A stretch of DNA of 64,000 bases from Pseudobutyrivibrio sp. 49. GTDB lineage: Bacteria > Bacillota > Clostridia > Lachnospirales > Lachnospiraceae. A model generated the notes under the pieces. It was not told the DNA's origin. It searched no databases and saw only the letters and a program-made list of their open reading frames with translations. This document shows, piece after piece, positions 41,575 to 51,674 of the stretch (positions within the stretch are counted from its first letter, which is position 1; every line of letters begins with the position of its first letter). A program made the position numbers and the translations under genes. The DNA lies in the NCBI RefSeq assembly GCF_900100545.1, contig NZ_FNDP01000017.1, positions 1 to 64,000 on the forward strand. Reading direction: 5' to 3'.

Positions 41575-42123
41575 TTATTCCATCTCCTTAAACTTCTTGG
41601 CGAACATCCGCTGAAACTCCTCATTCTCTTTTGCCATCAATTTCTGATATTCAGCAAGCTGCTGGCTTGTTATTTCATCGCTTGACAGCCATTTTAGCTG
41701 TGCCTTTGCTCTTTCCGATTTAATCACCACCTGCATATACTCAGGCCCTATCATAAGAAGCTCCATGGATTCTTTCTTATCTAAAAATCCGCTGGTAGTG
41801 ATTCCCAAAGTATCATATATAATGTCATTTGCTATAGGCCCCACTATAACATCAGCTTCCAGCTCATCTGGCTTCAGATGTCTGTTGGCATAGATATATT
41901 CAAACCACTCTTCGCTTCTGGAAAAATACTTCACCACTAATCCATCAGTATCAAGCTCATAGTAATTTACTATAGTCTTCTTCCCAACGCTCTCCTTTGC
42001 CCACCTATAGGCAAATTCCTTATCAGGGGTAGTGTAGAAGCCCTGACCAAAATCCGCATTCTTCCTACCATAATGAATATCTGGTTCTTTAATTACATCA
42101 AAGCCCGCATGGTATAACAGCAT
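41575..42123 (-). CDS. DUF3990 protein (ADP-ribosyltransferase-like)
   Basis: A 182-aa protein. MLLYHAGFDVIKEPDIHYGR then DFGQGFYTTPDKEFAYRWAK is the DUF3990 signature, a family related in fold to ADP-ribosyl toxins. A charged helical tail follows. DUF3990 proteins occur as antibacterial effectors or in toxin-antitoxin pairs; no antitoxin partner such as DUF3791 is seen here. Confidence 0.8.
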   Translation of the reverse strand: MLLYHAGFDVIKEPDIHYGRKNADFGQGFYTTPDKEFAYRWAKESVGKKTIVNYYELDTDGLVVKYFSRSEEWFEYIYANRHLKPDELEADVIVGPIANDIIYDTLGITTSGFLDKKESMELLMIGPEYMQVVIKSERAKAQLKWLSSDEITSQQLAEYQKLMAKENEEFQRMFAKKFKEME

Positions 42124-42344
42124 AAAACCTCCTTCAATAAACCCCTTTCTACTACATATTATTGTATAATCCCCGCGTTTTCCAGATTATTTATTTACTT
42201 TACCAATTATGCCACAGAAACATCGTTATATTTTTGTATACTTTTATCGTTCACAGATTTTTCATAACATGATACTATGCCTCAGCAACAATCGTTGCGG
42301 TATGTTTTACATAATGTGTTGATTAATATTCGAAAGGAAAGACA

Positions 42345-43898
42345 ATGGAAGAAAAGTTTTTATACTCCGACAGAAATGAGCAGGTAAAAAGAATTAACCG
42401 TGTGTTAATTTTTACATATGGAATCTATTTTACATTACTTACAGTAGTTGTTGTAATTGCATACTTAAGAGGCTTCAGATCTCTGGCTTATCTTGCAACA
42501 ACAATAGGCTTAGAAATATTTACTGTTATCTCATTAACCTCTATTTATGCCAAAAAGCCTAATTCAGAAAAACTCAGATGGATATCTCTTATAGAGCTTG
42601 CTATTATTGGCGCACTTGGCTGCTATGGTTTCACTAGCTACTATTTAAGATTTGCCATGGTCGGACCAGTTGTTCCATTTGTTCTTTATTATGATAAGAA
42701 GTTTTCAAGAATCTCCGGTTTAACGGTTGCTATTGTACAGCTTGGTTCATTTGCAGCAAGATTTGTTAGCGCCCTTCCATATACTTCAGAGGAAGCAATT
42801 GACAACGCTGCAGCAATCGGATGTACCTTCGCCGTTGTAGCACTTTGTATCTACCTTGAGAAGATTCTAGAGCTCTTCCAGCACGATACTGTTGGTCTTA
42901 TCGAACATCGTGCAGAAAACCAGGCTCAGCTCCTTTCAGAGGTAATGAATGTAGCTACCAAGGTTCGTGAGGGCGTTGGTCATGCAATGGATAATATGAA
43001 CCAGCTAGACGAGACTACACAGTCTGTCAGCGGTGCTATGGATGACATTTCCAGCAGTACTTTAGCAAATGCAGAACACATTCAGGAACAGACTGTTATG
43101 ACACAGCAGATTCAGGATCTTATTGAAGAGACCGTAGCCCGTTCTGAGGAGATGGTGGCATCTGCTACTGAGGCTAGCAATATCAATGAAGAGAATCACG
43201 AAAAGATGGTTGAGCTGAAAGCAAAGGCTGAAAAGATTTCAGAGATTAACAACCACGTTGGTGATGCTATGAACACCCTTGTTGCTAAGGGCGAAGAAAT
43301 GAAGCAGATTACAGAAGTTATTTTAGAGATTAGCGCTCAAACTAACCTTCTTGCCCTTAACGCTTCTATTGAGGCTGCCCGCGCAGGTGACTATGGTCGT
43401 GGCTTCTCAGTTGTAGCAAATGAAATCAGAGAGCTTGCAGAGAAGACAAAAACTGCAACAGAAGATATTACAAATATGATTATAGAGCTTGGAAACAACG
43501 CTCAGGATGCTGAAGCTGCCGTTTCTGAAGCACGTATCGCTTCAAGTCAGCAGGGTGAATTAATCGAAAAAACTGCTGAAGGCTTTATAAAGATGAATGA
43601 TAATGTTAACAACCTTACAGCAAACATCAGTGATTTAGAGGGAATGATTGAAAACCTCGCACAGTCAAACAACACAATTGTTGACAATATTTCACAGCTT
43701 TCTGCAACTACAGAGGAAGTTACAGCAGCTGCAGCACAATCGGCAGAGCTTTCTAACGATAATAAGATTCTTTCTAATGATACAAGAGAGCTTCTTAATG
43801 ATGTTATGCAGACAGCAGCTGTTCTAGATAAATATAATGATGGTATTCAGGAAGCTGAGACTTCCGAAAGAAACAGCAAGATTGTAAAATTTGCATAA
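42345..43898 (+). CDS. Methyl-accepting chemotaxis protein
   Basis: A 517-aa protein behind GAAAGGAA. About six N-terminal membrane helices (20-185) serve as the sensor, with no periplasmic domain and no clear HAMP. A coiled-coil signalling domain has the conserved hairpin tip [20 protein letters not shown] at about residues 330-350. It relays a membrane or internal signal to CheA/CheW. Single gene with its own upstream region. Confidence 0.9.
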   Translation: MEEKFLYSDRNEQVKRINRVLIFTYGIYFTLLTVVVVIAYLRGFRSLAYLATTIGLEIFTVISLTSIYAKKPNSEKLRWISLIELAIIGALGCYGFTSYYLRFAMVGPVVPFVLYYDKKFSRISGLTVAIVQLGSFAARFVSALPYTSEEAIDNAAAIGCTFAVVALCIYLEKILELFQHDTVGLIEHRAENQAQLLSEVMNVATKVREGVGHAMDNMNQLDETTQSVSGAMDDISSSTLANAEHIQEQTVMTQQIQDLIEETVARSEEMVASATEASNINEENHEKMVELKAKAEKISEINNHVGDAMNTLVAKGEEMKQITEVILEISAQTNLLALNASIEAARAGDYGRGFSVVANEIRELAEKTKTATEDITNMIIELGNNAQDAEAAVSEARIASSQQGELIEKTAEGFIKMNDNVNNLTANISDLEGMIENLAQSNNTIVDNISQLSATTEEVTAAAAQSAELSNDNKILSNDTRELLNDVMQTAAVLDKYNDGIQEAETSERNSKIVKFA

Positions 43899-43967
43899 AG
43901 CAACTTAATAATGTAAATACCGTAATTCGTTACACGTTATAATTATAAATATATTTTCATTTTATTA

Positions 43968-43996
43968 TTGACATATAACATTTTGCATGCTATTAT
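43968..43996 (+). promoter_or_regulatory. Strong promoter for the 120-aa gene
   Basis: TTGACA (43,968-43,973) and TATTAT (43,991-43,996), spacing 17, followed by a 45-base leader. Confidence 0.8.
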
Positions 43997-44046
43997 CTTT
44001 CTGATTGAGCACAGTTGATACGGTTTTTAGTTTATGAGGTGTAAAA

Positions 44047-44409
44047 ATGGAATTAACAACACTTAACAAAGAATACAAGTTGCTCCGTGAGGAAAGCTCT
44101 GAGAAATTTGTAAAAATGAGTGCTATCGATCCTACTATCACTTTCGTAGAAGAATACTGGATTACTTCAGATCATACTCTTGGAAATGCTAGAGCTTATT
44201 TCGATTCATATGAAATGGCAGTTGAGTATGCACTTGACAGAGTTGATTATAGAATGACTCTTAATGAGGATGGCCAGAAGCCATTTATCATTTTAGTAAA
44301 CGGTAAAGCTATCAATACACATGGTCAGCTTGAGAGCTTCCTTAAGGGAGATTTCAAGATTTCCGCAACAGACGTGATTGAGAGCAACGTGAAGAAATTG
44401 TATTCATAG
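44047..44409 (+). CDS. Small protein of unknown function
   Basis: A 120-aa protein behind a GAGGTG site. No signal or membrane segment; acidic N-terminal half, DFKISATDVIESNVKKLYS end. A strong promoter and its own terminator suggest an abundant monocistronic product. I do not recognise the family. Confidence 0.65.
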   Translation: MELTTLNKEYKLLREESSEKFVKMSAIDPTITFVEEYWITSDHTLGNARAYFDSYEMAVEYALDRVDYRMTLNEDGQKPFIILVNGKAINTHGQLESFLKGDFKISATDVIESNVKKLYS

Positions 44410-44445
44410 TATGATTACTTTATTTATAGCACTTTTGATTATTAA

Positions 44446-44489
44446 AAAAGCCTTTGCATCGTCTAAATAATGATAATGCAAAGGCTTTT
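44446..44489. terminator. Bidirectional terminator
   Basis: A 14-bp perfect stem (44,446-44,459 with 44,476-44,489) between the convergent 120-aa and MATE genes. Confidence 0.85.
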
Positions 44490-44498
44490 CTTTTTACT

Positions 44499-45821
44499 CT
44501 ATTTTTTCCACAACCATCTAACAGGTACAGCAAGCATAATAGCTTTCAAAACATTATCTGCTATCATGCAGCACCATACTCCCACTAGTCCAAATCCAAA
44601 ATAATGAATACCTATATATGTGGATAATATTCGAACCAACCACATTCCACCAAACTCTACAACAAATGGATATTTTGTTCTTCCCAGTCCATAATAAATA
44701 CCCTCTGATATTATATATAGTCCAAAGAAAGGCTCATTAAAGGCTACCATTTTCAGCACCTTGCTTCCAAGAGCTATGACATCTGAATCATTTGTGAAGA
44801 AGCCCATTAATGGTGTAGCAAATACATACAGCAGTACTCCACTCAACGTCATAATTAAAACTGTAGCTAAAATACTGCTAACACAAACAGCATGATATTT
44901 GTCGTGATTCTGTTCTCCATAAGATATGCCTACCATGGTATTGGCTGCAGATTTAAATCCATAGCCTCCTATATAAAACAGCTCCTCTGCCCCTACTGCA
45001 ATACTATGGGCGGCAAAAATAATGGTGCCCATATGGGATACCAGACCTGCGAAAACCACGTAACCAGATGTAGATGCCACATTGATAAGAAGTACTGGTA
45101 GAGACAATCTCCACATTCGACTGATAATCTCTCTTTCAATGGAAAGAATTGGTCCTTCCATCTTAAACTCCTTATGTCTAAGGAATACCATCAAGGTCAT
45201 TACACCACTGAAAATCGCAGAAATACATGTAGCATAAGCTGCTCCATCCACCCCAAGATTGAAGGTGTAAATCAAGAGATAATCAAGTACAACATTAAGA
45301 ATATTAGCTCCCACACCAATATACATCGGAGTCTTTGTATCCTTTGTTGCACGTATTGCCGCTGATAAAATGATATTAAGCGATTTAAAAATAATTGGAA
45401 CTGAAATCCAGAAAAAATATCGTGTAGCTGCCGGAGCAACCTCCGCAGAGGCACCCATCCAGCTTGCCACAAATGGACATGCTGCCAGACAGATAATCTC
45501 AACTACAGCACCAACACCTATTGCAAAAACAAGGCTTGCCTTCGCAACCTGCGATATTTTATGATGTTCTCCACTACCAATAGCCTGAGCAATCTGCGTC
45601 ATGGCACCAACGCCAAAGGCCACAGGGATACTTCCCACCAGCCAGGTAATCGTAGTAGATGTAGATACAGCCGCTGTTGCATTAGCTCCAAGTCGTCCTA
45701 CCATTGCAGTATCAACATACTGCATTAACACAGAAAGAATCTGTTCCAGCATAGTAGGTAGAGCCACAACAACTACTGAAATGAAAATATTAAATAGAGA
45801 ATTATTCTTCTTTAACGTCAT
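44499..45821 (-). CDS. MATE-family efflux transporter
   Basis: A 440-aa protein with twelve membrane helices and the MatE repeat: MLEQILSVLMQYVDTAMVGR in the first half and an equivalent motif in the second (VASTSGYVVFAGLVSHMG). Such proteins export cationic drugs or toxic metabolites with Na+ or H+. Its start overlaps the upstream J-domain gene by 20 bp; last gene of the degV-folC operon. Confidence 0.9.
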   Translation of the reverse strand: MTLKKNNSLFNIFISVVVVALPTMLEQILSVLMQYVDTAMVGRLGANATAAVSTSTTITWLVGSIPVAFGVGAMTQIAQAIGSGEHHKISQVAKASLVFAIGVGAVVEIICLAACPFVASWMGASAEVAPAATRYFFWISVPIIFKSLNIILSAAIRATKDTKTPMYIGVGANILNVVLDYLLIYTFNLGVDGAAYATCISAIFSGVMTLMVFLRHKEFKMEGPILSIEREIISRMWRLSLPVLLINVASTSGYVVFAGLVSHMGTIIFAAHSIAVGAEELFYIGGYGFKSAANTMVGISYGEQNHDKYHAVCVSSILATVLIMTLSGVLLYVFATPLMGFFTNDSDVIALGSKVLKMVAFNEPFFGLYIISEGIYYGLGRTKYPFVVEFGGMWLVRILSTYIGIHYFGFGLVGVWCCMIADNVLKAIMLAVPVRWLWKK

Positions 45822-46278
45822 TATTTATATCTTTTCCTAAACCATTAGCCCACACCATGTGCTCTATAGCACGAGCCACTCTAATGGCATCAATAGCTTC
45901 CATGGCGCGCTTATAATCTGCCTCCTGCTTTTCATACATGGCAGAAAAATCCTTTTGTTTCTGTTCAAACTCCTGCTTACGGCGCTCCTTTTGCTTGGCA
46001 GCTTTTTTCTGAAAAGCTGCATAATCAGCACTACTGGCTGGCTTTCTAGTATTAGCTTTGCCCATAACACGTGTATGTGTCAAAACTTGTCCCTTGGATT
46101 CAGTAATCAAAAATTGATATGCCTCAGTAATCCTGTTGTAAAGAGTGGCATCTTCCATTCCTGTCACATCAGGGTGGCATTTCTTTACTAAATCCTTATA
46201 AGCCGCCTTAATCTTCTGTTCTCCTGCATCTGGGCCCAACCCCAGCACGCGAAGCGCTTCAACTCTCGTTTTTATCAT
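45802..46278 (-). CDS. J-domain protein
   Basis: A 158-aa protein. J domain residues 5-62 with the HPD motif (KCHPDVTG). The rest is a charged coiled coil (KKAAKQKERRKQEFEQKQKD). No G/F or zinc region, so not DnaJ itself. It probably recruits a DnaK to a specific client. It overlaps folC and the MATE gene at both ends. Confidence 0.85.
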   Translation of the reverse strand: MIKTRVEALRVLGLGPDAGEQKIKAAYKDLVKKCHPDVTGMEDATLYNRITEAYQFLITESKGQVLTHTRVMGKANTRKPASSADYAAFQKKAAKQKERRKQEFEQKQKDFSAMYEKQEADYKRAMEAIDAIRVARAIEHMVWANGLGKDINNDVKEE

Positions 46279-47479
46279 AACCTGACCCCAATATTTCCCC
46301 TATAAAATATAAAGAACCAAAAACTATGATCTTCTCGTTAAAAGTTTTTGCCAATTCAATGGCTGATTCGTAGGATTCACATGCCTGCGCCTCTACCCCA
46401 AGAGTCGCTATGGCATCTGCAAGCTCCTTCGCCTGAAGTGCACGCTCAGAATCAACTGTAACAGTATAAATACGTTCTGAAAGTGGTGCAATGAGCTGTG
46501 CCATCTCCACATAATTTTTATCTGCCATTACTGCCATTATAAATGAAAACTTCTGATTTGGAAATTCCGCCTTTAAACTATCACGAAGTGCAGTCACTCC
46601 CGCAGGATTGTGTGCACCATCCACTAAAATATATGGAGATTCCGAGATAACATGCATCCTTCCCGGCCACACAGCCGTTGCAAGACCATTTGCAATCGTC
46701 TGATTATCCACAATCATTTTCAGATTCCTAATTATTTCCACTGCAACTGCCGCATTTTTTCTCTGATATCCACCAAATAGTCCGAGCTTTAAATCCGATT
46801 CTACCTGAGTAGCATGAATCAAATCACATCCCAGCTCATCACATCGTGCTTCTATGACCTGTGAAGCCTCCTCATCCATCTCTCCTATTACAACAGGAAC
46901 ACCTGATTTGATGATTCCAGCTTTTTCTCCTGCGATAGCTGCTAAGGTATCACCCAAATACTGTGTGTGTTCCAAACCAATGGACGTGATGGCACATACC
47001 TCAGGCAACTGACTTAATCCATTTGTAGAATCCTTGGCACCACCTAGACCTGTTTCTAAAACAACATAGTCCACATGCTGCTCCTTAAAGTAAACCATTG
47101 CCATAGCAAGCCAGTAATCGAACATTGTAGGTTCAAGCTTAAGCTCCATATTAAGAAGCTGCTGGCCTATACGTGTCACATCTTCACGTGAAATCTGTTT
47201 TCCATCTATCTGAATGCGTTCGGTATAATCTATCAAATGAGGTGATGTAAATAATCCTACCTTATAATGTTCAGAAGACGCAAAAGAAGCAGCCTGTAAG
47301 ATACTACTTACAAAAGCTGCTACTGATCCTTTTCCGTTGGTACCGGCGATGTGGATGATATGCAGCCCCTTTTCAGGATGGCCTAAAGCCTCCATAAATT
47401 CCTGGGTAACATCCCTTCCACATGCCTTTCCAAATCGGCGTTTATTATCAATTGTGTATACTACCTGTTCGTATGTCAT
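46259..47479 (-). CDS. folC: Folylpolyglutamate/dihydrofolate synthase
   Basis: A 406-aa protein. ATP loop GTNGKGSVAAFVSSIL (about 45-60), conserved ETGLGG and DGAHNPAG (about 285-292) motifs of the Mur-ligase-like FolC family. It adds glutamates to folates, and may also make dihydrofolate. It lies in an operon after degV, with a 9-bp gap. Confidence 0.93.
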   Translation of the reverse strand: MTYEQVVYTIDNKRRFGKACGRDVTQEFMEALGHPEKGLHIIHIAGTNGKGSVAAFVSSILQAASFASSEHYKVGLFTSPHLIDYTERIQIDGKQISREDVTRIGQQLLNMELKLEPTMFDYWLAMAMVYFKEQHVDYVVLETGLGGAKDSTNGLSQLPEVCAITSIGLEHTQYLGDTLAAIAGEKAGIIKSGVPVVIGEMDEEASQVIEARCDELGCDLIHATQVESDLKLGLFGGYQRKNAAVAVEIIRNLKMIVDNQTIANGLATAVWPGRMHVISESPYILVDGAHNPAGVTALRDSLKAEFPNQKFSFIMAVMADKNYVEMAQLIAPLSERIYTVTVDSERALQAKELADAIATLGVEAQACESYESAIELAKTFNEKIIVFGSLYFIGEILGSGYDKNES

Positions 47480-47488
47480 TCTTATCTT

Positions 47489-48325
47489 CTAGACCACAAG
47501 AATTACTCCACCATCATTTGCGTACATTGTGCTGACGCCTCTCATATCTACAATGAAGATTTCCTTAAATGTGGCCAACGACTCCATTTTTTTCTTTAAT
47601 GATAGTGCACGCTCTGGGCAGTTGCAATGAGAAATTGCAAGAATTTTGTTCTCACAATCTGTGGTAACATCCATGACGCATTTAGTCATCTTGTCGATAG
47701 TCTGGTTCATTCCACGGCCCTTAGCAAGCTGCTGAATATAACCTGTCTCTGTAGAGCCCATTACAGGCTTAATATTTAATGTCTCAGCAATAGCAGCCTT
47801 TAAACCTGATAAACGACCTGACTTTCTAAATGTCTCGAGAGTCTCCAGCACAAAGAAGGTGTGCTGACCTTCGATATAAGCATCTACAGTCTCAATAACC
47901 TGTTCAAAAGACATGCCTGCATTTTCACACTCTGCAATCTTAAGAGCGATAAGTGTCTCTCCGATAGAAGCTGACTTTGAATCAAAAACGTGAATGTTCT
48001 TAGACTCATCGTCCTCCTCGTATAAATCTTTGCCAAGGCAGGCGCTATTATATGAACCAGAAAGCTGAGCTGAAAGTGTAACTACATAAACATTCTCAGC
48101 CTCACAATCCATCTCCACCATGTATGCATTTGGTGATGGACATGCTGACTTTGGTGCATTAGGGCTTTCTGCTACAGCCTTAATGAAGCTTGCCTGATCA
48201 AAGCTATCATCATCTATAATCTGCTGGTCATCTATCTCCAGAGTGAGTGGTACATTAACAAAATGACCATCCTTTTTCATTTCCTCAGTAAGTTCTCCGC
48301 AGCTATCAAGAATAATTTTATACAT
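47489..48325 (-). CDS. DegV family fatty-acid-binding protein
   Basis: A 278-aa protein. N-terminal DSCGELTEEM with a VPLTLEIDDQ strand, SCPSPNAYM, and TLSAQLSGSYNSA lipid-site motifs, FVLETLETFRKSGRLS and NIKPVM in the second lobe. DegV/FakB proteins bind a fatty acid for phosphorylation by FakA. First gene of this operon. Confidence 0.9.
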   Translation of the reverse strand: MYKIILDSCGELTEEMKKDGHFVNVPLTLEIDDQQIIDDDSFDQASFIKAVAESPNAPKSACPSPNAYMVEMDCEAENVYVVTLSAQLSGSYNSACLGKDLYEEDDESKNIHVFDSKSASIGETLIALKIAECENAGMSFEQVIETVDAYIEGQHTFFVLETLETFRKSGRLSGLKAAIAETLNIKPVMGSTETGYIQQLAKGRGMNQTIDKMTKCVMDVTTDCENKILAISHCNCPERALSLKKKMESLATFKEIFIVDMRGVSTMYANDGGVILVV

Positions 48326-48434
48326 CTACCTAGTATTCCTCCGCTTTTTCTACCGACATTATAGCACGAGGCCTGTTCCACGTAAATAGTTTTTATTCTT
48401 GCGACATGTAGTTTTCAAAACCACGTGTGTATTA

Positions 48435-49586
48435 TCACCGTTTTACCCATTGAATTGTAAGGACATTTGCATTCTCATCTAGTAAATAGTACACAGAGTT
48501 TATGCCTCTACAATAATCAGACAGGTGATTTTCATCTATAAAATAGTTAATTACCTTGGAATATAGGTCAGAATTACTAAATTTTAAAGATATTTCTGCC
48601 TCACCGTTATTGTAGGATTGTGCAAGTCTGTTTCCTATTGAATCTACACCGAACCAGTCGTAATAAAGCCCTTCGTGAACAAAGAAATTATCTGCATTTG
48701 ACAGGCACTCTGGCACCTCAAAATCCACAGTAATTACGTGATTCTGACTGATTTCCTCAGTAGTCATGGCAAAATAAGCGTAGTTCACACGCTTTGCGGT
48801 GTCATTATTTCCATCCAGGTATTTGCTATTGCCCCAAGTGACATCCATGTAGTAATAGGCACCATCAAGATATACCAGATTCCATGCATGGCTTTCTCCG
48901 TTTGCAGTTCCTGTAATAACAGTGCTCTTTATTCCCAGCTTATCAAGAAGATACCATGCCGCATCAGCATAGCCCTGGCACACAGTAGAACGATACAAAA
49001 ATACACTGAGAATATTTTGATTTTCCTCACTGTCAGTGTTGTAATCAACATTCTCAATTAATGTTTCAAATACATAAAGTGCCTTCTTGAAATCACTGGC
49101 ATCCTGACTGATTCCAGAAAGCCATTCGTCAGCAGTAGCCTCGATTGAAGCCTTGTACACATCCCTCTGATCCTTGGACATAGTATACTTTGGCCAAAAC
49201 TCTATGCTGACAACCTTATCATCGCTGGTATAGGTATTGTACTTATAACCATTTACCCAGAATAAATCTCCATAATCTGCCATAACAGCTTCATAGGCCT
49301 TTTGGAGAGTTGAGTTATCCTTTGTAGATACAGTGATTTTTTCACTATACTCCGTCATACAGTTATAAATCTGATCGTATGTTACTTTGGTCTCATCATT
49401 AAGGTGTTGATATGCATATCTATCATAGGAAACACTTTCAACCACTACCGGTTCGTCCACCATAGGGTTCAAATCTATTTCCTTATTTGTATAATTCTGT
49501 ATGAAATAAGAAGCCACCAGGAATATACCTGTGGCTGCTATAAGCATCGATATTGTCCTTAATAAAAATCTAACTACTCTTTTCAA
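48435..49586 (-). CDS. Membrane-anchored transglutaminase-like protein
   Basis: A 383-aa protein. TTG 49,586 right after AGGAGG is preferred; an upstream start would put the cspA terminator inside the gene. A membrane helix near residues 10-30 and a transglutaminase-like core (about 185-265) with VCQGYADAAWYLLDKLG (Cys), ESHAWNLVYLDG (His) and YYMDVTWGNS (Asp). It probably acts outside the membrane as a cysteine protease or peptide-binding protein. Confidence 0.8.
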   Translation of the reverse strand: MKRVVRFLLRTISMLIAATGIFLVASYFIQNYTNKEIDLNPMVDEPVVVESVSYDRYAYQHLNDETKVTYDQIYNCMTEYSEKITVSTKDNSTLQKAYEAVMADYGDLFWVNGYKYNTYTSDDKVVSIEFWPKYTMSKDQRDVYKASIEATADEWLSGISQDASDFKKALYVFETLIENVDYNTDSEENQNILSVFLYRSTVCQGYADAAWYLLDKLGIKSTVITGTANGESHAWNLVYLDGAYYYMDVTWGNSKYLDGNNDTAKRVNYAYFAMTTEEISQNHVITVDFEVPECLSNADNFFVHEGLYYDWFGVDSIGNRLAQSYNNGEAEISLKFSNSDLYSKVINYFIDENHLSDYCRGINSVYYLLDENANVLTIQWVKR

Positions 49587-49597
49587 AAATCCTCCTA

Positions 49598-49633
49598 TAA
49601 AACAAAAGCAGCGTAATATAAATATTACGCTGC
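49598..49633 (-). terminator. Terminator of cspA
   Basis: A 12-bp perfect stem (49,608-49,619 with 49,622-49,633), followed on the minus strand by TTTTGTTTT. Confidence 0.85.
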
Positions 49634-49727
49634 CTCTCCCCTTAATCACATGTTTGTATTGCCTTTAAATCCCGTTTTTCATAACAAAACCAAAGGTACC
49701 CAAAATAATGATTAACTGTGGTGCTAA

Positions 49728-49931
49728 TTAACGTACAACTGTTACGTTAACAGCCTGTGGTCCCTTTGCACCATCGGTTACTTCATACTCAACTGTAGCA
49801 CCCTCTTCAAGAGTCTTGAAACCTTCTGAGTTGATGCCGCTGAAGTGAACGAATACGTCCTTGCCTTCTTCGTCTGAGATAAATCCGTAGCCCTTAGAAT
49901 TGTTGAACCACTTAACTGTACCTTTGCTCAT
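49728..49931 (-). CDS. cspA: Cold-shock protein
   Basis: A 67-aa protein. RNA-binding motifs KGYGFI and VFVHFS on a five-stranded OB fold. It melts RNA secondary structure; monocistronic, with a ribosome site GGAGGTA. Confidence 0.97.
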   Translation of the reverse strand: MSKGTVKWFNNSKGYGFISDEEGKDVFVHFSGINSEGFKTLEEGATVEYEVTDGAKGPQAVNVTVVR

Positions 49932-50142
49932 GCTAAAGTACCTCCAATATATTACTTGCCGAGCTTCTCTCGACTAAAGATAGTTTAGCAAAAGACTTTA
50001 TCAAAGTAAAGAAAATGTCGGAATTTTTTGTACAAATTTTCCAAAATGTTATCAATTAAACCATTTATGCAACAATATTAGTTTCTATAACTGCCACCAA
50101 CAAACTCTGTCGGTCTGATGTTTAATTGACAGGTGTTTTTTT

Positions 50143-51645
50143 CTAATTTGCAGCTGCTCTTTCTGGTATTAATCCAGCTGATCTGACCATGATTCTTGGT
50201 CCACCTTTTTTCTCGATGTAGTCCTCTGTGATAATAACCTGACCGATATTATCATCCTTTGGAATCTCGTACATAATATCAAGCATAAACTCTTCTATTA
50301 TAGAACGAAGTCCACGGGCACCAAGCTTTTTATCAAGTGCCTTTCTTGCGATAGCATGTAAAGCTGCATCTTCAAACTCAAGCTTAACCTCATCAAGCTC
50401 TAAAAGCTTCTCGTACTGCTTGATAATAGCATTCTTAGGCTCTCTTAAGATGCGTACAAGCATATCCTCATCAAGCATCTCTGTAGCAAACACGATAGGA
50501 AGACGTCCGATGAATTCTGGAATCATACCAAACTCTCTTAAATCTTCAACAGTAACCTTCTGAAGGATATTCTTATCATCATCGTATTTGTCCTTAAGAT
50601 CAGCCATGAAGCCCATTGATGAATGCTTATTTAATCTTGCCTTTATGATTTCATCCATTGCAGGGAAAGCTCCACCGCAGATGAATAGAATATTTCTTGT
50701 ATTAATTGTTGTGGTAGGAACCATTGCGTTCTTGCTGGATGCACCGATAGGCACCTCAACATCAGCACCCTCAAGGAGCTTAAGCATCCCCTGCTGCACT
50801 GACTCACCACTTACATCACGCTGATTTGCATTCTTCTTCTTTGCAAGCTTGTCAATCTCGTCGATGAAGATGATACCCTGCTGGCAACGCTCAACGTCAT
50901 TTCCAGCTGCTGCAAGAAGCTTGCTAACAACCGACTCGATATCATCCCCGATATAGCCTGCCTCAGTAAGAGAAGTAGCATCTGTGATAGCGAGAGGTAC
51001 ATCAAGAAGCTTTGCAAGTGTACGAACAAGATATGTCTTTCCAGAACCTGTAGGTCCGAGCATAAGCATATTTGACTTCTCGATTTCGATGTCGTCCATT
51101 GTGCCTGTGGCTACACGCTTATAGTGATTATAAACAGCTACAGACATAACCTTCTTAGCGTAATCCTGTCCAACCACGTACTCATCAAGCATGGCTTTAA
51201 TCTTGTGTGGTGGAATGATGTTATTGATATCGATGGCAGGAGCTGGTCTGTCTTCCTTTGCCTGGCTTGATGCTGCACCATGAGCATTCTTAACCTTTGG
51301 GCCTTCTCCAAAAAGACTGCCAAGGTTCAAAAAGCTGATGTTTGGCATCTTATTCATATCCATATTGCTCTTGGAGTTGTCTCCGCCGCCAAAGCCAAAG
51401 CTACCCATAGAATCGAAAGTACGCTGCATGCATTCATTGCAGACACCCATTCCTGGAGCCATCTTGATAAGTGGGCCACAGATAGTATCTGGTCTGTGAC
51501 ACATATAGCAAAACTCAGTTGGCTTCTTATCATTATTATCATTTGAAGAGTTGTTGTCCTTTTCTGGTGTAGTATCTACTACGTCTGCATCAACAACTTC
51601 GTTTGTTTCCTCTGGGTCAAATTCTCTAAAATCCTGATCTGACAT
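50143..51645 (-). CDS. clpX: ClpX-type AAA+ unfoldase (long, divergent)
   Basis: A 500-aa protein. N-terminal acidic extension (1-40), a ClpX zinc finger (CYMCH...GVCNECM, about 47-80), then AAA+ with Walker A GPTGSGKT (about 192-199), Walker B IIFIDEID (about 256-263), pore loop GYIGDD and sensor-2 GARGLRS. At 500 aa it is longer than the usual 410-430. There is no clpP beside it, and several motif positions deviate (IESVVSKLL for the usual VENIILKLL), so it may be a paralogue. Confidence 0.8.
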   Translation of the reverse strand: MSDQDFREFDPEETNEVVDADVVDTTPEKDNNSSNDNNDKKPTEFCYMCHRPDTICGPLIKMAPGMGVCNECMQRTFDSMGSFGFGGGDNSKSNMDMNKMPNISFLNLGSLFGEGPKVKNAHGAASSQAKEDRPAPAIDINNIIPPHKIKAMLDEYVVGQDYAKKVMSVAVYNHYKRVATGTMDDIEIEKSNMLMLGPTGSGKTYLVRTLAKLLDVPLAITDATSLTEAGYIGDDIESVVSKLLAAAGNDVERCQQGIIFIDEIDKLAKKKNANQRDVSGESVQQGMLKLLEGADVEVPIGASSKNAMVPTTTINTRNILFICGGAFPAMDEIIKARLNKHSSMGFMADLKDKYDDDKNILQKVTVEDLREFGMIPEFIGRLPIVFATEMLDEDMLVRILREPKNAIIKQYEKLLELDEVKLEFEDAALHAIARKALDKKLGARGLRSIIEEFMLDIMYEIPKDDNIGQVIITEDYIEKKGGPRIMVRSAGLIPERAAAN

Positions 51646-51674
51646 AATAAATCTCCTTACAATTTTCCATAGCT

